From assembly GCA_020845475.1 (NCBI GenBank), contig JADLFN010000018.1:34962-98961 (forward strand): DNA of 64,000 nt, read 5' to 3'. Under the pieces are notes generated by a model. The model was not told the origin of the DNA. It saw only the letters and a program-made list of their open reading frames with translations, and did no database searches. Positions 55,653 to 64,000 of this stretch are shown here, in pieces. Every line of letters begins with the position of its first letter. Position 1 is the first letter of the stretch. This DNA comes from Planctomycetota bacterium. GTDB lineage: Bacteria; Planctomycetota; UBA8742; UBA2392. A program made the translations under genes and the position numbers.

Positions 55653-56933
55653 AGCGCTGCTGCCACCCACCTTCAACTCGAACAGCGCTTCACCCCTGGC
55701 GTCGGAGGGCAGGCTGATTTTGCGCGTGCCCTCCTGCCCCAGCGGGTTGAGTTCGAGGCTGGAGGCGACATCGCCCGCGGCCGTGGCGATGGTCTTGCCG
55801 TTGGCGCTCAGCCGCGCTTCAAAACGCACGCCGCTTTCGCGCCAGGGTCGCTCAAAGAGCGCACCCCAGCACAGCGTTGCACCGTCCTGCCACGCGGAGA
55901 TTTCCATGCCGCCGGCCTGCGTGAGCGCGCGGCGCGGCGCGGCTGCTTTGCGGGGCAGGCTGGTGGGCCGCAGCGATTTGCCGAAATTCATCGACTCCGA
56001 CTCCAGCAGCTCGCGCGAGCTTTCGCTGCCGTGGAACACCGCCACCAGGTAGTCCTCGCCCAGTTTCGCGTACAGGATACGCGTGATGTGCCCCTGCACG
56101 AAATACTGGCCGCAATAGCTTTCCACGCCGTAGGCATTGCTTGGCGTGTCGCCGCCGGTGCGGCGCAGGCCCTGGGCCTTGAGCCGCTGCTCGAGCTCAA
56201 ATTGCAGCGCATCGCGCGTGGCGAACTCGCTTCCGGAAACAGCCAGCAGGCTCGCGCTGACCCAGCCCCGGGTCGCGCGCAATTCCAGGCGGCGGCCGCG
56301 CCGCGTGTAACCCTTGAGCCTCCCCGCAAAAGCGCCCTCCACCAGCAATGGCGCGACCAGCCCTTCTTCGGCGGGCACCAGCGCAACCATCTGCGAGAGC
56401 ACTTCATCGGCGCGGTCGGGCAGGCTGTCGCCCACGCCGCCGGGCGCGCTGACCACAAGCGCGTATTGCGACTGGCCCCACGAAAACTCCACAAACAACC
56501 CGCGAATGCCGTTGCTGAGCGTGAAATCCGTCTGCTTGCCGGAAAGCTCAACGCTATTGGCCGTGGCCGCGCGGAAATCGCGCTGGCCCTGCACACTCGC
56601 GCGCAGAAACTGCGCGAGCGCGGCCAGACCGCGCGTGTCCAGGCGCCAGAGCGCCACAGACGAGCGGTTGGCGCGCGCCTCCGTGGCCAGCAGCGCCAGG
56701 CCCTTTTGTGCGGGCAGGGGTGCCGGCGCGAGCTTCACGGCCATGCCCTCGTGTTCGAGCCAGTAGTAATCCCCCACCTGGTCGGAGGTGGCCAGCGCGC
56801 CGCGCAGTGAGCCCAGCGCGGCTTCCAATGGATCGGCCTGCACCGGCGCCGGCGTTGCCAGGGCGAACAGGCAGGCGCAAAGCGCGGCCAGCAACAGCGA
56901 GGATGTGGTGAGCCAAAAGCGCATGGGCGGCAT
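55629..56933 (-). CDS. Secreted protein of unknown function, 434 residues
   Basis: A Sec signal peptide (residues about 4-31, ending VQA) is followed by mixed alpha/beta sequence with no recognised domain. Segments such as LSNGIRGLFVEFSWGQSQYALVVSAPGG and VESYCGQYFVQGHITRILYAKLGEDYLVAVFHG look like part of a compact exported domain. The C-terminal 70 residues are beta-rich (RFEARLSANGKTIATAAGD, LFELKVGGSSASMRVVLR). ATG at 56933 is chosen over a TTG five codons upstream. It lies in front of rpoN's stop, same strand, gap 35 bases, so co-transcription is possible. Confidence 0.65.
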   Translation of the reverse strand: MPPMRFWLTTSSLLLAALCACLFALATPAPVQADPLEAALGSLRGALATSDQVGDYYWLEHEGMAVKLAPAPLPAQKGLALLATEARANRSSVALWRLDTRGLAALAQFLRASVQGQRDFRAATANSVELSGKQTDFTLSNGIRGLFVEFSWGQSQYALVVSAPGGVGDSLPDRADEVLSQMVALVPAEEGLVAPLLVEGAFAGRLKGYTRRGRRLELRATRGWVSASLLAVSGSEFATRDALQFELEQRLKAQGLRRTGGDTPSNAYGVESYCGQYFVQGHITRILYAKLGEDYLVAVFHGSESSRELLESESMNFGKSLRPTSLPRKAAAPRRALTQAGGMEISAWQDGATLCWGALFERPWRESGVRFEARLSANGKTIATAAGDVASSLELNPLGQEGTRKISLPSDARGEALFELKVGGSSASMRVVLR

Positions 56934-56968
56934 TGTTGAATGGTGCAACGGGATTGGCTAGTGCGGCG

Positions 56969-58441
56969 CTAATACGCTTTGCGCACGCGGCTATCGGCGA
57001 TGCCGAGTTCTTCACGATATTTCGTGACCACCCGGCGCGACGCTTCAATGCCGCCTTCGCCGAGTTTCTTGGCCAGCGCCATGTCGGAGAGCGGCTTTGA
57101 TTTGTCCTCGTCGTCGATCAGGGCCTTGAGCTTGACCTTGACGGCCTCGCGCGAGATCGCGCCCTGGTCGTCGCCGGAACTGGGCATGCCGCCGGTGAAC
57201 AGGCTGTTCATTTCGATGATGCCCTGAGGCGTCTCCATATACTTGCCGTAAACCGCGCGCCACACGGTGCTGTGGTGGATGCCAAGTTCATCGGCGATGT
57301 CCTGCATTTTCATGGGGGCGAGCGCCTGCATGCCCTCACGCAGGAACTTCTCCTGGCGGCGTACGATGGAGTTGGCCACGCGCTCAAGCGTGCTCTGGCG
57401 CTGCTCCAGCGCCTCTATCAGCGCGCGCGCGTGGTTGAGCTTGCCCTTGAGGAAGTTCATCGTGGCTTTGTCGCCCGACTTCTCCTTGAGCATGCGCAGA
57501 TAGTAATCATTGATGCCCAGGCGCGGCAGGTTTTCACGCGTCAGTCGCACTTTCAGATTACCCTGTTCGTCTTCCTCCACGACGACGTCGGGCGAAACCA
57601 TCTGGCGCGGCGAGTGGGCAAAGGCGTGGCCCGGGTGCGGGTCGAGCACCGAGAGCATCTCCAGCAGGCCCTTGACCTCGTCCACGTCCACGCCCAGCTC
57701 TTTGGTCAACTTGGGCATGCGGTTCTTGAGCACGTCGTCCCAGTGCTGGGTGAGCAGCTTCTTGAGCACGGGGTAATCCGGGTCGTTCTGCTTGATCTGG
57801 AGCAGCAGGCACTCGGCCAGGTCGCGCGCGCCCACGCCCTTGGGCTCAAGGGCCTGCACTTCGCGCAGGGCCTGCTCGGCATCCGAGAGTGAAGCGCCCG
57901 CCTGGTTGGCGATGTCCTGAAGCGGATAGCTGAGGTAGCCGCGCTCGTCGAGGGAGTGAACGATCGCTTCGAACAAGGGAGCGTCCTCGGGCTGCATGTT
58001 GCGCAGGCGCAGTTGTTCGAGCAGGTGATCGGGCAGGGAAACGCCCTTGTCGGCGATGTTGTTGAAGGCTTCCTGTTTGGCGTCAGGCTCGCCGTCGTTG
58101 CGGGCCTTGACGCTGCGCGCGCTTTGCAGGTCGTCGATATCGGTGTTGCGCGCGAGGTACTCCAGCGCTTCGTCGTAGGTTTCGCCGGAAGGGGTGAGCT
58201 GGTCGGGCGCTTCTTCGGCGAGTTCCTTTTCGCCGGCGGCGACATCCTTGATTTCGGGCGCCTCGACTTCCTCGGCGGCCATTTCGAGCGTCGGGTTTTC
58301 CTCGAGTTCTTTGTCGATCAGGTTCTGCAAATCGGTAGTGGCCAGTTGCAGGATGTTGAGCGACTGGATGGTCTGCAACGACAGCACCTGGCGCTGCTCG
58401 AGGCGCTGGCGAATGTTCAGATCCAGGGACATTCCGCTCAT
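56969..58441 (-). CDS. rpoN: RNA polymerase sigma-54 factor
   Basis: Sigma-54 directs polymerase to -24/-12 promoters and needs an ATPase activator. The 490-residue sequence has region I (SLDLNIRQRLEQRQVLSLQTIQSLNILQL), the acidic region II, the core-binding domain and the RpoN box near the C-terminus, seen as EASRRVVTKYREELGIADS (consensus A-R-R-T-V-x-K-Y-R). The HTH IADELGIHHSTVWRAVYGKYMETP is also typical. The start region is squeezed against a palindromic repeat, and no clean ribosome site remains. Expression likely depends on recR translation. No sigma-54 activator gene is in the window. Confidence 0.95.
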   Translation of the reverse strand: MSGMSLDLNIRQRLEQRQVLSLQTIQSLNILQLATTDLQNLIDKELEENPTLEMAAEEVEAPEIKDVAAGEKELAEEAPDQLTPSGETYDEALEYLARNTDIDDLQSARSVKARNDGEPDAKQEAFNNIADKGVSLPDHLLEQLRLRNMQPEDAPLFEAIVHSLDERGYLSYPLQDIANQAGASLSDAEQALREVQALEPKGVGARDLAECLLLQIKQNDPDYPVLKKLLTQHWDDVLKNRMPKLTKELGVDVDEVKGLLEMLSVLDPHPGHAFAHSPRQMVSPDVVVEEDEQGNLKVRLTRENLPRLGINDYYLRMLKEKSGDKATMNFLKGKLNHARALIEALEQRQSTLERVANSIVRRQEKFLREGMQALAPMKMQDIADELGIHHSTVWRAVYGKYMETPQGIIEMNSLFTGGMPSSGDDQGAISREAVKVKLKALIDDEDKSKPLSDMALAKKLGEGGIEASRRVVTKYREELGIADSRVRKAY

Positions 58442-58448
58442 GTGTTCT

Positions 58449-58494
58449 CGCAACTCGCGGTTTGCTGTTCGCGAACTGCGAACAGCGAGCCGCG
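58449..58494. repeat. REP palindrome family B, copy 2, filling the recR-rpoN gap
   Basis: Contains GCTGTTCGC-GAACT-GCGAACAGC, a perfect 9-bp hairpin, and related flanks (CTCGCGGTTT). It occupies nearly the whole 53-base space between the recR stop and the rpoN start. Copy 1 lies in argS (26000-26058). Confidence 0.7.
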
Positions 58495-59112
58495 CTATTT
58501 CTCGAACTCCCGTCTGCCCCTCAGTGCGTCCGCCAATATCGCCTGGCTCACGTTTTCGATTTCCGCGCCCGCCGGCACTCCGCGCGCGATGCGTGTGATG
58601 CGCGTTGCGCTCTTTTTGGCTGCCGCTGCCAGCGCGTCGCGCAAGAATGCCGCAGTGCCTTCGCCTTCGAGGTCGGGGCTCGTCGCGATGATGACTTCCT
58701 TGATGCCGCCCTTGAGCACGCGCTTGACGAGCGCGTCAATGGTCAGGTCCTCGGGCCCAATACCCTCAAGCAGCGCGATGTGGCCTAGCAAGCAATGGTA
58801 AACGCCCTTGTATTCGCCGGCCCGCTCGAAGGCCATCAGGTCCTTGGCCTGCTCAACGACGCAGACGGTGCTCTTGTCGCGCTGGGGATCTGAGCAAATC
58901 GGGCAGGGGTCTTTCTCGGCGAAGTTGAAGCAGATGTGGCAGTTGATGAGCTTCTGCTTGACGTCGGCAATGTTCTTGGCCAGCGCCAGTGCGTCATCTT
59001 TACTCAGTTTGATCAGGTGAAAAGCCAGCCGTTCGGCCGTTTTCGTGCCGATGCCCGGGAGCTGTTTGAGGCTCTGGATCAGGCGGTTCAGGCTATCCGG
59101 ATAAGCTGGCAT
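58495..59112 (-). CDS. recR: Recombination protein RecR
   Basis: RecR acts with RecO (and RecF) in loading RecA onto single-stranded gaps. The 205-residue sequence begins with the helix-hairpin-helix region LIQSLKQLPGIGTKTAERLAFHLI, then the four-cysteine zinc motif INCHICFNFAEKDPCPICSD, then the Toprim domain with CVVEQAKDLMAFERAGEYKGVYHCLLG and VIIATSPDLEGEGTAAFL. All are family-typical. It lies in front of rpoN on the same strand, separated by a palindromic repeat. dnaX, its usual neighbour, is not in the window. Confidence 0.96.
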   Translation of the reverse strand: MPAYPDSLNRLIQSLKQLPGIGTKTAERLAFHLIKLSKDDALALAKNIADVKQKLINCHICFNFAEKDPCPICSDPQRDKSTVCVVEQAKDLMAFERAGEYKGVYHCLLGHIALLEGIGPEDLTIDALVKRVLKGGIKEVIIATSPDLEGEGTAAFLRDALAAAAKKSATRITRIARGVPAGAEIENVSQAILADALRGRREFEK

Positions 59113-59286
59113 GGTATTTTCTTGGCCTTGTTACCTTTTGGGAACGTTATTTGCTGGCAATCTAGCCTGAACATACCCCACGCCCAGCGAATTGCAAAGC
59201 CAAACACGGCGCCACTTCGCGCGTTGTTTTGCCCGCCCGTGGCGCACCATTAGTCGTTCCATTGTTTCCAACTTACCGAGGCGGCT

Positions 59287-61647
59287 ATGCGCTATTGGCT
59301 TTTGCTCTTGTTCCCCATGCTTGCACTTTCGGCCTGCAAAGGCACCGACGGCGCCGATCCTGAATCCCACACCGTTACCGCCGTTTCCGGCCAAGACCTG
59401 ATCCTCGAGGCCGGTTATTGCCGCGTCGAGGTTTCGCGCCTCGCCATCGGCACCGGCACCGGCCAATTGCCCCCCGGCTCGCGCCTCAAGGCAGAGGTCA
59501 TTGGCAAGATCGCGAACAACATCACTCCTTATTCCCAGAACATCCGCATCACCGCCAAAGACTCCAGCGGCGCGGCTGTAACCGGCCTGAACCTCTCGCC
59601 CGCGGCCAACGTGTTCGTGCGCTTTGATTTCTCCGCAGCCGCGCGCGACGGCCACGACGAAAGCGAACTCACGTACGTGACCAAATCGGGCACCACGTTC
59701 ACCAACCTCGCCCACACGACGGTCACGCCCGTGGCGGGTTCGCTGTTCACAACGCCCACAACCGGCAACGCGCTCGCACTCATGACCGCCTTTGGCGATT
59801 GCGTGGTGGCCTTTGGCACCGCTTCGGGCGGCGGAAGCGGGCCCACGCCCACGGCGCTGACCGGCAGCATCTCGACCGTTTTGACGTTCACGAATTTCGC
59901 ACTCAATAACACCGGCAGCACGATTACCGCCAACCTTGTGATTCCCACCAGCGACACGACGGGCCTGCCCAAGAACCTCACGCTCAACGATGCCAGCTTT
60001 GACGCCGGCAACCCCACGCTGGCCACCAACCGCATTCTCACCGTGACCACCGGCGGCAAGACCTACACCACCGACAAGGCCGGCGCGAGCGTGACCGCGA
60101 CACTGACCACCTTTGCAGGCGTCAACTCCAGCGGCGCTCTAGTGGGCACACTGGGCGAAAACAGCGGCACGGGCACACTCACGATCAATTACACGTTCAC
60201 CACCGGCACGGCGGGCGCCACAGCACTCACGGGCACGGTCAATGACCTCGCCGGCCGCCGCACGATCAACCTGCAGGACGCCACGAGCGCCATCACCGTG
60301 CTCGTAATCTTCCCCGATACGTTGCCCAGCACGCCGCCCTCGAGCGTGACCTTCAATGATTCCACCTATGACGCCACGATGCCCACGGACCCCGCCGGAC
60401 GCATCCTCACCGTCAGCGAGGCCGGCCAGAATTACTCCAGCGATGTGCCCGTACTTGGCAACGTGACCATGAATTTCACCACCTTTGCCTCGGGCGTTTC
60501 CACCGGCACCATTACCGGCACCGTGGTTTCCGCCACGCCCACTTCCAAGTCGCTCAATTACACCTTCTCCACGACGGCAGGCACCGCCGGCGGCGGCGCG
60601 GGCACGCTTGTTGCCGTTGCACCCGTGGACGTTGCCGCCACCGACGACGCTCTCGAAAGCGCGATCGTCGCCAACGGCTCCGGTTACTTCGCCATGTGGC
60701 TCTCCAGCGTGGGCACGACCAACCGCACCATCCACACGCGCGACCTCGACGCCAACGGCGCACCCACGGGCACGCAGGGCAGCATGGAGCCCACGGCGGC
60801 GCTTGATGCCAGCGGCGGCCTTTCTGCGGCGATCAATGCGGGCGTAATTGTGCTCTGCGGCGCCACCGGCAGCGCGACATCTTCAAGTGTGATCGCGCTC
60901 GTGATCAATCCCGTCACGCCTTCGATCACGTTCACTCACACCCTGGGCACGGGCACCAAACCCAAAGTCGTTTACAACCCCACGGCCAACCTGTTTGTCG
61001 TTGCCTTCTCTACGGCCGCGGGCGTTTCTGTTTCAACACTGCCCGCCGCGGGCGGCAGCTTTGCGGCACCGGTGGCATTCCACGCCGGTGCAACACTCAC
61101 CGGCCTGGCCAGCGCCGGGGCTGCTGACGAAGTGCTGGTGTGCGCCAATGACACCAGCGGCATCCGCGCACGCCGCGTACAGCCCAGCCTGCTTGTCGGC
61201 CTGGGTGCCGGCAGCTTTGACGTAACCACTTCGCTCGGTGCGGGCGTGTGCAGCTTTGACCCGGTGTTCGGCGCCTACCTCATTGCCGTGCAGGAACAAA
61301 GCGGGCTGATTACGCAGGCCGTGATGCGACAGTTGCCCGTGGGCTCCGACACGCTGCACGCCACCAAGCTCAATATCACGGCCATCACGCCGCTGACGCA
61401 AGCCGCGCCGGGCAGCAACTCGGCGCTGTTTTCTGACGCCAACGCGACCTTCCATGCGCTCAAGAGTTCGGCCACGGGCCCGGCGCAAATCGGCGCGCCG
61501 CTGATCGGCATTTTCACGGGCCTTAACGAAGACACCACCAGCGACGGCGCGGCTATCGCGGGCGGTGCATCCGGCGTTTTCATCGCGCTGGCCGCGCGCG
61601 GCGCAGGCAACGGCATCAGCGCGATCAAGCTGACCGTGACGCCGTAA
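59287..61647 (+). CDS. Large lipoprotein with repeated beta domains
   Basis: A 786-residue lipoprotein with signal and lipobox (LALSACKG). The sequence is rich in Thr, Gly, Ala and Ser. Two similar modules of about 115 residues are visible at roughly 195-440 (TGSISTVLTFTNFALNNTGST ... LTLNDASFDAG and PSSVTFNDSTYDATMPTDPAGRILTVSEAG). The second half (from about 440) contains FNPTANLFVVAFST-like repeats that look like propeller or beta-helix units. No enzymatic motif is seen. Predicted on the cell surface. ATG at 59287 is clear. Confidence 0.75.
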   Translation: MRYWLLLLFPMLALSACKGTDGADPESHTVTAVSGQDLILEAGYCRVEVSRLAIGTGTGQLPPGSRLKAEVIGKIANNITPYSQNIRITAKDSSGAAVTGLNLSPAANVFVRFDFSAAARDGHDESELTYVTKSGTTFTNLAHTTVTPVAGSLFTTPTTGNALALMTAFGDCVVAFGTASGGGSGPTPTALTGSISTVLTFTNFALNNTGSTITANLVIPTSDTTGLPKNLTLNDASFDAGNPTLATNRILTVTTGGKTYTTDKAGASVTATLTTFAGVNSSGALVGTLGENSGTGTLTINYTFTTGTAGATALTGTVNDLAGRRTINLQDATSAITVLVIFPDTLPSTPPSSVTFNDSTYDATMPTDPAGRILTVSEAGQNYSSDVPVLGNVTMNFTTFASGVSTGTITGTVVSATPTSKSLNYTFSTTAGTAGGGAGTLVAVAPVDVAATDDALESAIVANGSGYFAMWLSSVGTTNRTIHTRDLDANGAPTGTQGSMEPTAALDASGGLSAAINAGVIVLCGATGSATSSSVIALVINPVTPSITFTHTLGTGTKPKVVYNPTANLFVVAFSTAAGVSVSTLPAAGGSFAAPVAFHAGATLTGLASAGAADEVLVCANDTSGIRARRVQPSLLVGLGAGSFDVTTSLGAGVCSFDPVFGAYLIAVQEQSGLITQAVMRQLPVGSDTLHATKLNITAITPLTQAAPGSNSALFSDANATFHALKSSATGPAQIGAPLIGIFTGLNEDTTSDGAAIAGGASGVFIALAARGAGNGISAIKLTVTP

Positions 61648-61698
61648 ACAGAGGAAGTCGGGTCTGGCTCCGGGTTTCCGTTCGACACACAGCACCGT

Positions 61699-61722
61699 AG
61701 GGGCGACATACATGTCGCCCCT
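61699..61722. repeat. REP palindrome family A, copy 2
   Basis: Identical over 24 bases to the repeat at 17123-17146. It lies about 50 bases after the stop of the large lipoprotein gene. Confidence 0.75.
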
Positions 61723-61776
61723 GCTCTTGCATAACTAGAGTTCCGAGCCGGTCGCGCCGCGTGAACGCGCGCTGCG

Positions 61777-61824
61777 CTACATGCAGCACTTCTTGAATTT
61801 CTTGCCAGAGCCGCAGGGATCGAG
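61777..61824 (-). pseudogene. Orphan SEC-C motif remnant
   Basis: The minus strand here reads LDPCGSGKKFKKCCM then a stop, preceded directly by another stop. This is the C-terminal SEC-C zinc motif without a gene body, about 55 bases from the intact SEC-C gene. It probably arose by duplication of that gene's tail or from a decayed neighbour. Confidence 0.6.
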
Positions 61825-61877
61825 TCAGCCCAGTGGGCTGCCGAGAAAGCGGAGCTTTGCGGAGCGGTTGGTCGGGG

Positions 61878-62309
61878 CTACATACAACATTTCTTGTATT
61901 TCTTGCCACTGCCGCAGGGACACGGCTCATTGGGCCCAACCTTGATCGTCGTGCGCCGAACCTGCTTCTTCAGCAAGTGCGCAGTGGCGCTCTGCCGCGC
62001 CCACGCACCCAGCGCCGATCCGCCGCTGAGGCGGCCGGTGTTTTCCATGTGAGTCAGGAATTCTTCAAGCAGCTCAGGCAGCGCGTTTTTCTCGGCTTCG
62101 CTCAGTTGCAAAGGCGCAAGCCCGATCGCAATCCCGTCCGTGATGTTGCGTTGCTCCATCTCGGCCGGATCGAGCGTGCTGCCGCACGCGCCTTGCAGAA
62201 ACTGAACGAGCAGTAATCCCGTGCGCTCGCCCACAAGCTGCGCCGCCATCTCGCCCGGCGTGCTCGAAAGAAATTCGCTCGCCCAGTGCTCAATTGTTTC
62301 CTGCGTCAT
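61878..62309 (-). CDS. SEC-C motif protein
   Basis: A 143-residue protein that ends in the SEC-C zinc motif [15 protein letters not shown], as found at the C-terminus of SecA and in UPF0149-like proteins. The N-terminal 110 residues are helical ([37 protein letters not shown]) and resemble no family I can name. SEC-C motifs bind zinc and often contact partner proteins or ribosomes. ATG at 62309 is chosen; an upstream in-frame start is weaker. A copy of only the motif lies just downstream. Confidence 0.75.
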   Translation of the reverse strand: MTQETIEHWASEFLSSTPGEMAAQLVGERTGLLLVQFLQGACGSTLDPAEMEQRNITDGIAIGLAPLQLSEAEKNALPELLEEFLTHMENTGRLSGGSALGAWARQSATAHLLKKQVRRTTIKVGPNEPCPCGSGKKYKKCCM

Positions 62310-62449
62310 GACCACACGGTAGCGCGCGCAACGCAAAGCGCCACGTCATGGCCGCGTCAATGCGGCATCCTGCCTGAATTTTCACTCAATTGCCGTGCGC
62401 GATGCGCCGATAGCCGAAGTCCACGGGCGTGGGCTTTTGGAGGCAACAC

Positions 62450-62677
62450 ATGCGCACGAGCGTTTCCTGCACCGCTTGCAGCTATCGTTTCCATCTGCCG
62501 ATTTCGAATCTGCGCTTCGTCGAGGCCTGCCCCGCCTGCGAGGCGCCGCGCAAATCTCTGCGCTGGCCCGCCGCGTTGCCGCCCATGACCACCTCCTCCG
62601 GCCGCCTGCGCGCCATCGCCGACAAACCCGCCGCACGCCCCATCCGCCTGCCCAAGCCGCGCTCGTGGCGGGCCTGA
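62450..62677 (+). CDS. Small zinc-ribbon protein
   Basis: A 75-residue protein: RTSVSCTACSYRFHLPISNLRFVEACPACEAPRKSL has two C-x-x-C pairs about 22 residues apart, a zinc ribbon. The C-terminus is basic and Pro-rich (RPIRLPKPRSWRA). ATG at 62450 follows GGAGG by six bases, a strong ribosome site, which favours a real gene despite its size. It may bind nucleic acid. No further family assignment. Confidence 0.65.
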   Translation: MRTSVSCTACSYRFHLPISNLRFVEACPACEAPRKSLRWPAALPPMTTSSGRLRAIADKPAARPIRLPKPRSWRA

Positions 62678-62792
62678 GCAACGGCGCGAAGCCGCCACGC
62701 CGCTTTATCTATTTCGATAAGTTTCTGGCAGTTAGGCTTCGCCGATTCTTCTCGAAAACCGTTAACTGTCTATCACGCTAACGGGAGAAACC

Positions 62793-63842
62793 ATGAAGAC
62801 GCTGTCCCTGACGTTGCTGCTTTGCCTGCTTTCCGCGCCGCTGCTTGCACAAGACGCCAAACCCGCGCCCCAAAAAGCCCAAAGCGAAAAAGACGCCCTC
62901 GCCTGGGAAACCGACGAAGCCGCCGCTTTCAAACGCGCCGCCGATGAAAAGAAGCAGGTCTTCATCTACTTCTGGCACGGCGGTGGCTGATGAGGCACCA
63001 CCGCGCGGCCGGAGGCCGCTTTGTGGTCCGAGAATTCCGTGCAGGAGCAGGTGCTTCAATACGTGCCTCTTTGGGCCGTGACCAAAACGCAATCCAAACT
63101 CGCCGCCAGATACGGCGTCATGCGCGGCTTGGCCTTTGTGCTCGCCGCTGAAATCGGCAAACCGCAACTCGTTCAGCGCGGCTTGCCCTTCAACACCGCC
63201 GAAAAGTCCGTGCAGTGGTTCAAAGGCTTGCCCGCACAACTCCAGGCCGTAGCCGATGCCGAAAAGAAAGCCGCAACCCAGCCCGAAAGCCGCGAAGCAA
63301 AAGAGGCGCTCGCCGACGCACTGGCCGCTGCCGGCTTGCTCGATCAAGCGATAGCCGCGCTGGGCGAAGTGGCGGAAAAACTGCCCACGGGCAGCGACGA
63401 ACGCATTGGCATTGAGTTCAAGCGCGCAACGCTGGCGCGCCAGAAGTTCGACTTTGAACTCGCGGGCAAGCTCTACGAATCCGTCGTGCCCGCGCTGCTT
63501 GAAAAGAAAGATGAACGCGCCGTGGCCGGCGTGCTGGACTGGTCCTCGATCCTCACCTCCGCCCGCAAAGCCGATAAAGCCCGCGAGCTGCTGCTCAAGG
63601 CCGTCGAGATTTTCCCCAAGCACGAACGCAAACCCGAAATGCGCGTGCGCGCGGCTACGTGCCGCTTCTCCATGCCTACGCCCGACTACAAGGACATCGC
63701 GGCGGAGCTGCGCAAAATCGCCGCCGACGGCCCCGAGGACAACACCTGGGTCAAGAGCGCGCTGAAAACGGCCCAAGCACTCGAAAGCCGCGCAGAACGC
63801 ACCAAGCCGACGGAAGAAAAGAAACCCGAAAACACCAAGTAA
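62793..63842 (+). CDS. Putative selenoprotein: thioredoxin-like domain with two adjacent in-frame UGA codons plus TPR-like domain
   Basis: Exported protein with signal peptide (residues 1-20, ending LLAQ) and good ribosome site GGGAG. At 62988-62993 two TGA codons stand side by side, and the same frame runs on for 282 codons with normal codon use. The surrounding sequence is thioredoxin-like: KKQVFIYFWHGGG, two UGA, GTTARPEAALWSENSVQEQVL. Aligned to the usual F-x-x-x-W-C-G-P-C-K, the UGA pair covers W-C and T-T covers P-C, so the second UGA is at the nucleophilic cysteine. A SECIS-like hairpin starts three bases after the second UGA. The C-terminal 180 residues look TPR-like. If both UGA are read as Sec, the protein is 349 residues. 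The alternative is a pseudogene. Confidence 0.72.
62997..63027 (+). promoter_or_regulatory. Candidate bacterial SECIS element
   Basis: Three bases after the second UGA a two-part hairpin forms: lower stem ACCAC / GTGGT, an internal CGC/TTT mismatch, upper stem GCGGCC / GGCCGC, and apical loop GGA. The loop starts 23 and 20 bases from the first bases of the two UGA codons and has G in its first two positions. These are the accepted geometry features of bSECIS elements that recruit SelB. Confidence 0.65.
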
Positions 63843-63904
63843 GCGGGCCAAAGCGAGCGGGCCGGACAATCGTCCAATGCTGCTGGATTAGCGCAAACAA
63901 ATGA

Positions 63905-63975
63905 AAGGCGGATCGACCTTTTGGCCGATGGGGTGGTGTCGAGTCAACCCACGATCAAAAGAGAGGATCCGCCTT
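63905..63975. repeat. Inverted repeat at right edge, likely end of a mobile element
   Basis: AAGGCGGATC (63905-63914) and GATCCGCCTT (63966-63975) are perfect inverted repeats with 51 bases between. Just inside starts a frame at the window edge. It may be the tip of an insertion sequence. Confidence 0.4.
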
Positions 63976-64000
63976 GTCTGATTTTATCGGCTGTCGGCGC
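63974..64000 (+). CDS. Start of a gene cut by the right edge
   Basis: TTG at 63974 follows AGAGGA and opens a frame reading SDFIGCRR to the window end. Only nine codons are visible, so no family can be given. The nearby inverted repeat makes a transposase possible. Confidence 0.3.

Overview
The window is GC-rich bacterial chromosome with dense, short-gapped genes on both strands. Many secreted lipoproteins, HEAT-repeat proteins, Ser/Thr kinase and caspase-like signalling proteins, sigma-54, REP-associated transposases and a strong GC bias in third codon positions suggest a Planctomycetota-like (PVC-group or neighbouring phylum) environmental bacterium. No rRNA or tRNA gene was seen, so the placement is inference only.

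Layout. 1-9 kb: moeA (partial, left edge), HEAT-repeat secreted protein, histone-like HU, a membrane-anchored carboxypeptidase-regulatory-like protein, a YeeE/YedE-type transporter pair, a receiver-domain protein, a HEAT/vWA-like protein and a PlsC-type acyltransferase. 8.7-11.6 kb: a bifunctional FAD monooxygenase/old-yellow-enzyme protein whose linker has been invaded, in frame, by a REP-associated transposase. 11.7-26.3 kb: beta-propeller lipoprotein with an in-frame stop, MFS transporter, DUF899 protein, FtsB-like protein, lysC, rsmH, lipoproteins, an IS200-like transposase in a 39-bp inverted-repeat element, a PDZ protein, dienelactone hydrolase and argS.

26.4-37.2 kb is a compact, one-direction virion-like cassette (portal, possible scaffold, SU10-type major capsid protein, structural proteins, a 1383-aa tail protein, holin-like protein and lipoprotein). 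It has no visible terminase, integrase or replication gene. 37.6-44 kb: panD, rph, a RluA-type pseudouridine synthase overlapping a lipase, and a surface protein with a MYXO-CTERM-like tail. 44.3-49.4 kb: a transmembrane Ser/Thr kinase, a membrane-anchored caspase-like protease and a membrane-tethered LuxR-type regulator, which look like a signalling module. 49.5-59 kb: DUF2231 protein, a Fic protein behind a palindromic operator, M48 lipoprotein protease, a Com-like zinc finger followed by a sigma-region-4-like protein whose start codon sits behind a hairpin, rpoN and recR. 59-64 kb: a large lipoprotein, a SEC-C protein, a small zinc ribbon and, most strikingly, a thioredoxin-like gene with two adjacent in-frame UGA codons at the redox-motif position followed at once by a bSECIS-like hairpin. 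This last gene is the best candidate for an undescribed selenoprotein.

Palindromic REP-type repeats of at least five families are scattered through the window. They sit in gene gaps, at stop and start codons, and in two cases inside coding sequence in frame (the monooxygenase fusion and argS).
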